10,038 bases of DNA, from positions 1 to 10,038 of the forward strand of contig SLOG01000040.1 of the NCBI GenBank assembly GCA_007132635.1. Direction: 5' to 3'. The position numbers and the translations under genes are program-made. Every line of letters begins with the position of its first letter. Positions within the stretch are counted from its first letter, which is position 1. This stretch comes from Limnochordia bacterium. Lineage in GTDB: Bacteria > Bacillota > Limnochordia > Darwinibacteriales > SLO01. Shown here piece by piece: positions 7,473 through 10,038 of the stretch. The notes under the pieces are model-generated. The model was not told the DNA's origin, did not search any database, and saw only the letters and a list, made by a program, of their open reading frames with translations.

Positions 7473-8504
7473 CTATATAAGGCCTTCAACCTCCATAAGC
7501 GCCAGCTGCGACTGTACTTCAGACACCGGCAATCCCGTAACCTCAATGATCTCATCGACAGACAATCCACTGCGAACGCTATCTAACAGCTGTTGCCGCA
7601 AGGGTGGCATATCCACCTCTCCCATGGGTACTTGGTGCCGCAGAGAAGCCATGATCTCCCGAGGAGATTCAACCAACCCAGCACCACTCCGCAGCAGCAT
7701 ATGGTTGCCGCGCCGGCAGTAGTTGCCGATGTCACCGGGTATCGTCCAGACCTCTCGACCCATGGAAGCAGCAGAATCTGCAGTCGTCACCGCTCCTGAA
7801 CGAAGAGGAGCCTCGACAATCAACACACCTTGGGTCATCCCAGCAATCAAACGGTTCCTCACCGGAAAATTACTCGGTAAAATAGGAGTGCCCGGGTGAA
7901 GCTCCGACAGCACGCAGCCAGAACCGGCTATTCTCTCGGCCAATTCTTGGTGTTCAAGCGGGTATATCGAATCAAGCGGGGAGCCCAAAACGGCAGCCGT
8001 CTGACCACCCGCTCCCAGAGCTCCTAAATGAGCTTGGCAGTCAATGCCTCGAGCAAGCCCACTGACAACAGGCAGCCCAGCTGCCGCAAGCTCGCGAGAG
8101 AACCCTGCAGCCTGCTGCTGCCCTGAGCGGGTTGGCCTGCGAGTTCCCACTACAGCAATGCCAGGCTGCTCGGGGACACGACCCCAGACGTAGAGGACTG
8201 CCGGCGGATCCGCGATCTGCCGAAGCAGCAAGGGATAGGAAGGGCTGTCATAAGGGACAACAGAAAACCCTTTCGCCTTTGCCCACTCCAAGTTTGGGGT
8301 GGGATTGACCCTGCGGCGCTCGGCGACGATGTGAAATGCCAATTTGGGGCCGATTCCTGAGACGGATTGGAGTTCTTCCTCACTAGCCGTCCAGATAGCT
8401 GCTGCTGAAACGAAATAGGCAGAGAGATCACGCACCCTCGCCCCACCAATGTTACGCATTAGACTCAGTCCCATATACACGAACTCCGACGTGATTTCTG
8501 GCAA
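7473..8504 (-). CDS. dprA: DprA (Smf), DNA processing protein / RecA loader
   Basis: A 343-residue DprA. It binds incoming single-stranded DNA during natural transformation, protects it and loads RecA; it is also found in non-competent species. An N-terminal helical region has a helix-hairpin-helix element, VSGIGPK (48-54). The Rossmann-like core that binds ssDNA includes VVGTRRPT (118-125), SGLARGID (148-155), AVLGSPLDSIYP (171-182), NFPVRNRLIAG (212-222) and EAPLRSGAVTTA (231-242). The C-terminal part, about 295-343, fits the DprA winged helix. The start is a TTG at 8504 with GGAGG (8516-8512) seven bases upstream, the best start available; the next in-frame ATG is codon 11, without an SD. 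It diverges from comM and stands first in the minus-strand row. The SD has a perfect upstream complement (see the separate feature). Confidence 0.96.
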   Translation of the reverse strand: MPEITSEFVYMGLSLMRNIGGARVRDLSAYFVSAAAIWTASEEELQSVSGIGPKLAFHIVAERRRVNPTPNLEWAKAKGFSVVPYDSPSYPLLLRQIADPPAVLYVWGRVPEQPGIAVVGTRRPTRSGQQQAAGFSRELAAAGLPVVSGLARGIDCQAHLGALGAGGQTAAVLGSPLDSIYPLEHQELAERIAGSGCVLSELHPGTPILPSNFPVRNRLIAGMTQGVLIVEAPLRSGAVTTADSAASMGREVWTIPGDIGNYCRRGNHMLLRSGAGLVESPREIMASLRHQVPMGEVDMPPLRQQLLDSVRSGLSVDEIIEVTGLPVSEVQSQLALMEVEGLI

Positions 8505-8508
8505 TATA

Positions 8509-8564
8509 ACTCCTCCAAATGTTTATTTTTTTATCTGATTTTATTTTCGACAAACGGGAGGAGT
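8509..8564 (-). promoter_or_regulatory. Possible SD-sequestering stem in the dprA leader
   Basis: Read on the minus strand, ACTCCTCC (8564-8557) is the exact complement of GGAGGAGT (8516-8509), which is the dprA SD. Inside this, GTTTGT (8555-8550) can pair with ATAAAC (8526-8521), including one G-U. Together they form about 14 pairs with a 1x4 internal loop and a 23-base A-rich loop. If the dprA transcript starts upstream of 8564, folding would hide the SD and lower translation. The complementarity is seen; use as a translational switch is an inference, and no transcription start could be placed. Confidence 0.4.
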
Positions 8565-8582
8565 ATCCTTCTTCGTCGAGAA
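8544..8582. repeat. Inverted repeat in the dprA-comM divergent gap
   Basis: TTTTCGAC (8544-8551) and GTCGAGAA (8575-8582) are inverted copies with one mismatch in DNA (a G-U pair in plus-strand RNA). The 23-base centre contains GGAGGAGT, the complement of the dprA SD, and a small AGGA/TCCT inner palindrome. It could be a protein-binding palindrome serving both divergent genes or an RNA hairpin. The rest of the 132-base gap (8505-8636) is AT-rich; I could not place a convincing promoter for either gene. Confidence 0.35.
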
Positions 8583-8636
8583 CTTAATATATACAAAATG
8601 TAATAATCCGAATTCATCGCTTACTAGGAGGTTTTT

Positions 8637-10038
8637 ATGAACAAAGTCAACAGCTGCTGCATTCAAGGTGTCGAGGCTCATCCGGTCGAAATCGAAGTTG
8701 ACATTCGACCTGGAATCCCCTCATTTGACATTGTCGGCCTTATCGGAACAGCGGTCCGAGAAAGCCGCGAGCGTGTTCGTGCCGCTCTCTGCAACTCCCG
8801 GTTTGAATTCCCCATGAGACGCATCACAGTAAATCTCGCTCCAGCTGGGATCCGAAAAGACGGGGCCGCATTCGACCTCGCAATCGCCGCGGCTCTCCTC
8901 GCTGCTCAAAAGATGATCCCGAGTTCCGCTCTTAAAAACTACCTTGTTGTCGGCGAACTGTCTCTCTCAGGAGATCTGCGCCCAACGGCAGGGGCGCTTG
9001 CCTTTGCAGCCTTAGCTAGAGACCAAGGCTTTGAACTCCTCGTGCCGTCGGCAAACGCCAAGGAGGCTGCCTCATTGTCAGGAGTTCCTGTCTATGGGGT
9101 GAATTCCCTGCAGGACGCCGTCGACAAACTGCGGGGTACCAACGACATACTACCCACCGCCGCTCCGCCCTTTGAGCCGCCCACTCTTCAAGACCCACTG
9201 CGCCTCGTCCGCGGCCACAGCGCTACAAAGCGGCTCCTCCACATCGCCGCGGCGGGTCACCACCATGTATTCCTATTCGGCCCACCGGGTTCGGGAAAAA
9301 CCATGCTTTCCCACGCGCTCCCCTCTCTAATGCCACCGCTAGACGAGAAAGAGGCGGCTTCGATCACAAACATCTACAGCGCTGCTGGCCTCTTGGGACC
9401 TCACCAAGGACTTCTCGCCAAGCGCCCCCTACGAGCTCCCCATCACAGCATAACACGCAGCGGCCTAACGGGAGGCGGACATCCGATCCGGCCAGGGGAG
9501 ATTACCCTAGCGCACCAAGGCGTCCTCGTTTTAGACGAAATGCTCGAATTTTCGAATACGTCGCTCCAAGCTCTGCGAGAGCCCTTGGAAACGAGCCGGA
9601 TCACATTGACTCGAGCACGACAGCGTCTAGAGTTTCCCGCGCAATTTCTGTTAGCTGCCAATGCGAATCCCTGCCCCTGTGGATACCTTGGAAGTGAAGT
9701 GCGACCTTGTCAGTGCGGCCCTCGGCAGATCCGGGGCTATCAACGAAAGCTCTGCGGTCCGCTCATGGAACGCATTGATCTCTTCCATTGGATCCAAAGC
9801 ATTCCGAGTGAACAGCTGACGGCAAATGACCTAGACGAGGCAGATCTGGTGTCTCCCAAAGCTTTGGTGAGGTCAAAACCACCGGCTGGGCTTATGTCGG
9901 ATTCCGCAATCCAAGCTTTGGAACTATCGACCGACGGACGCCGGTTCCTTAACCGGGCCGCCGAGCGTCTCGGCCTATCCAACCGCGGTTGTATGCGAAC
10001 CATCCGCGTTGCGCACACCATAGCTGCTCTGGGCGACC
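8637..10038 (+). CDS. comM: ComM/YifB-family Mg-chelatase-like AAA+ ATPase, 3' end beyond the window
   Basis: 467 codons are present with no stop; the family is usually about 500-510 residues, so some 40 C-terminal residues are missing. ComM is a hexameric helicase that drives branch migration during integration of transforming DNA (shown in Gram-negative bacteria). The N-terminal Lon-C-like domain (about 1-165) shows GIPSFDIVGL (26-35), RESRERVRAAL (41-51) and NLAPAG (66-71). The AAA+ part shows Walker A GPPGSGKT (215-222), RAPHHS (267-272), PGEITLAHQGVLVLDE (286-301) and the Cys-rich block NPCPCG with Cys346/348/358/360. Walker B is followed by MLEF where the family usually has LPEF. The motif SxxIRxRVxxARxxQ, normally after RIDL, is absent and this segment (about 385-432) is short and divergent. 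The ATG at 8637 has AGGAGG (8626-8631) five bases upstream. It diverges from dprA. Confidence 0.93.
   Translation, partial: MNKVNSCCIQGVEAHPVEIEVDIRPGIPSFDIVGLIGTAVRESRERVRAALCNSRFEFPMRRITVNLAPAGIRKDGAAFDLAIAAALLAAQKMIPSSALKNYLVVGELSLSGDLRPTAGALAFAALARDQGFELLVPSANAKEAASLSGVPVYGVNSLQDAVDKLRGTNDILPTAAPPFEPPTLQDPLRLVRGHSATKRLLHIAAAGHHHVFLFGPPGSGKTMLSHALPSLMPPLDEKEAASITNIYSAAGLLGPHQGLLAKRPLRAPHHSITRSGLTGGGHPIRPGEITLAHQGVLVLDEMLEFSNTSLQALREPLETSRITLTRARQRLEFPAQFLLAANANPCPCGYLGSEVRPCQCGPRQIRGYQRKLCGPLMERIDLFHWIQSIPSEQLTANDLDEADLVSPKALVRSKPPAGLMSDSAIQALELSTDGRRFLNRAAERLGLSNRGCMRTIRVAHTIAALGD

Noticed and set aside
8150..8449. ORFs of 60-150 codons in other frames within the eight genes
   Set aside because: They lie fully inside well-conserved genes, have no SD and show no family-like sequence.
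8585..8607. TAATAT and TGTAATAAT as -10 for comM
   Set aside because: No -35-like hexamer 16-18 bases upstream; AT-rich context makes such matches likely by chance.

Overview
This window looks like a core chromosomal segment of a Bacillota (low-GC Gram-positive lineage) bacterium. The main reasons are a full-length CodY, a regulator known essentially only from Bacillota; the gene order dprA-topA-trmFO-xerC-hslV-hslU-codY, which matches the Bacillus smf-topA-trmFO-codV-clpQ-clpY-codY block and its relatives in Clostridia; strong Shine-Dalgarno (SD) sequences in front of most genes; and two TTG start codons (dprA and topA). I cannot fix the class or genus from sequence alone.

Layout: seven genes lie on the minus strand and are read from right to left. 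They are dprA (7473-8504), topA (5272-7335), trmFO (3974-5272), xerC (3015-3893), hslV (2443-2985), hslU (935-2320) and codY (31-813). On the plus strand, diverging from dprA across a 132-base AT-rich gap, is a comM/yifB-type AAA+ gene (8637 onward). It runs off the right edge of the window and has no stop inside it.

The genes serve housekeeping and adaptive roles: DNA uptake and recombination (DprA, ComM), DNA topology (TopA), tRNA U54 methylation (TrmFO), chromosome dimer resolution (XerC), ATP-dependent proteolysis (HslVU) and global nutrient-responsive repression (CodY). topA and trmFO overlap by one base. There is a good sigma-A-like promoter in front of topA and a weaker one in front of xerC, so the row is probably read from several nested promoters. 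I see no convincing intrinsic terminator.

I found no unknown multi-gene system. The most interesting signals are in the untranslated leaders. The only strong SD of codY lies 33 bases from its ATG, with an 8-bp hairpin exactly between them that could loop out and bring the two together. The dprA SD is matched by a perfect 8-base complement upstream, which could form an SD-sequestering stem. A second inverted repeat overlaps that stem and could compete with it. The ComM homologue also lacks the usual arginine-rich motif of its C-terminal half.
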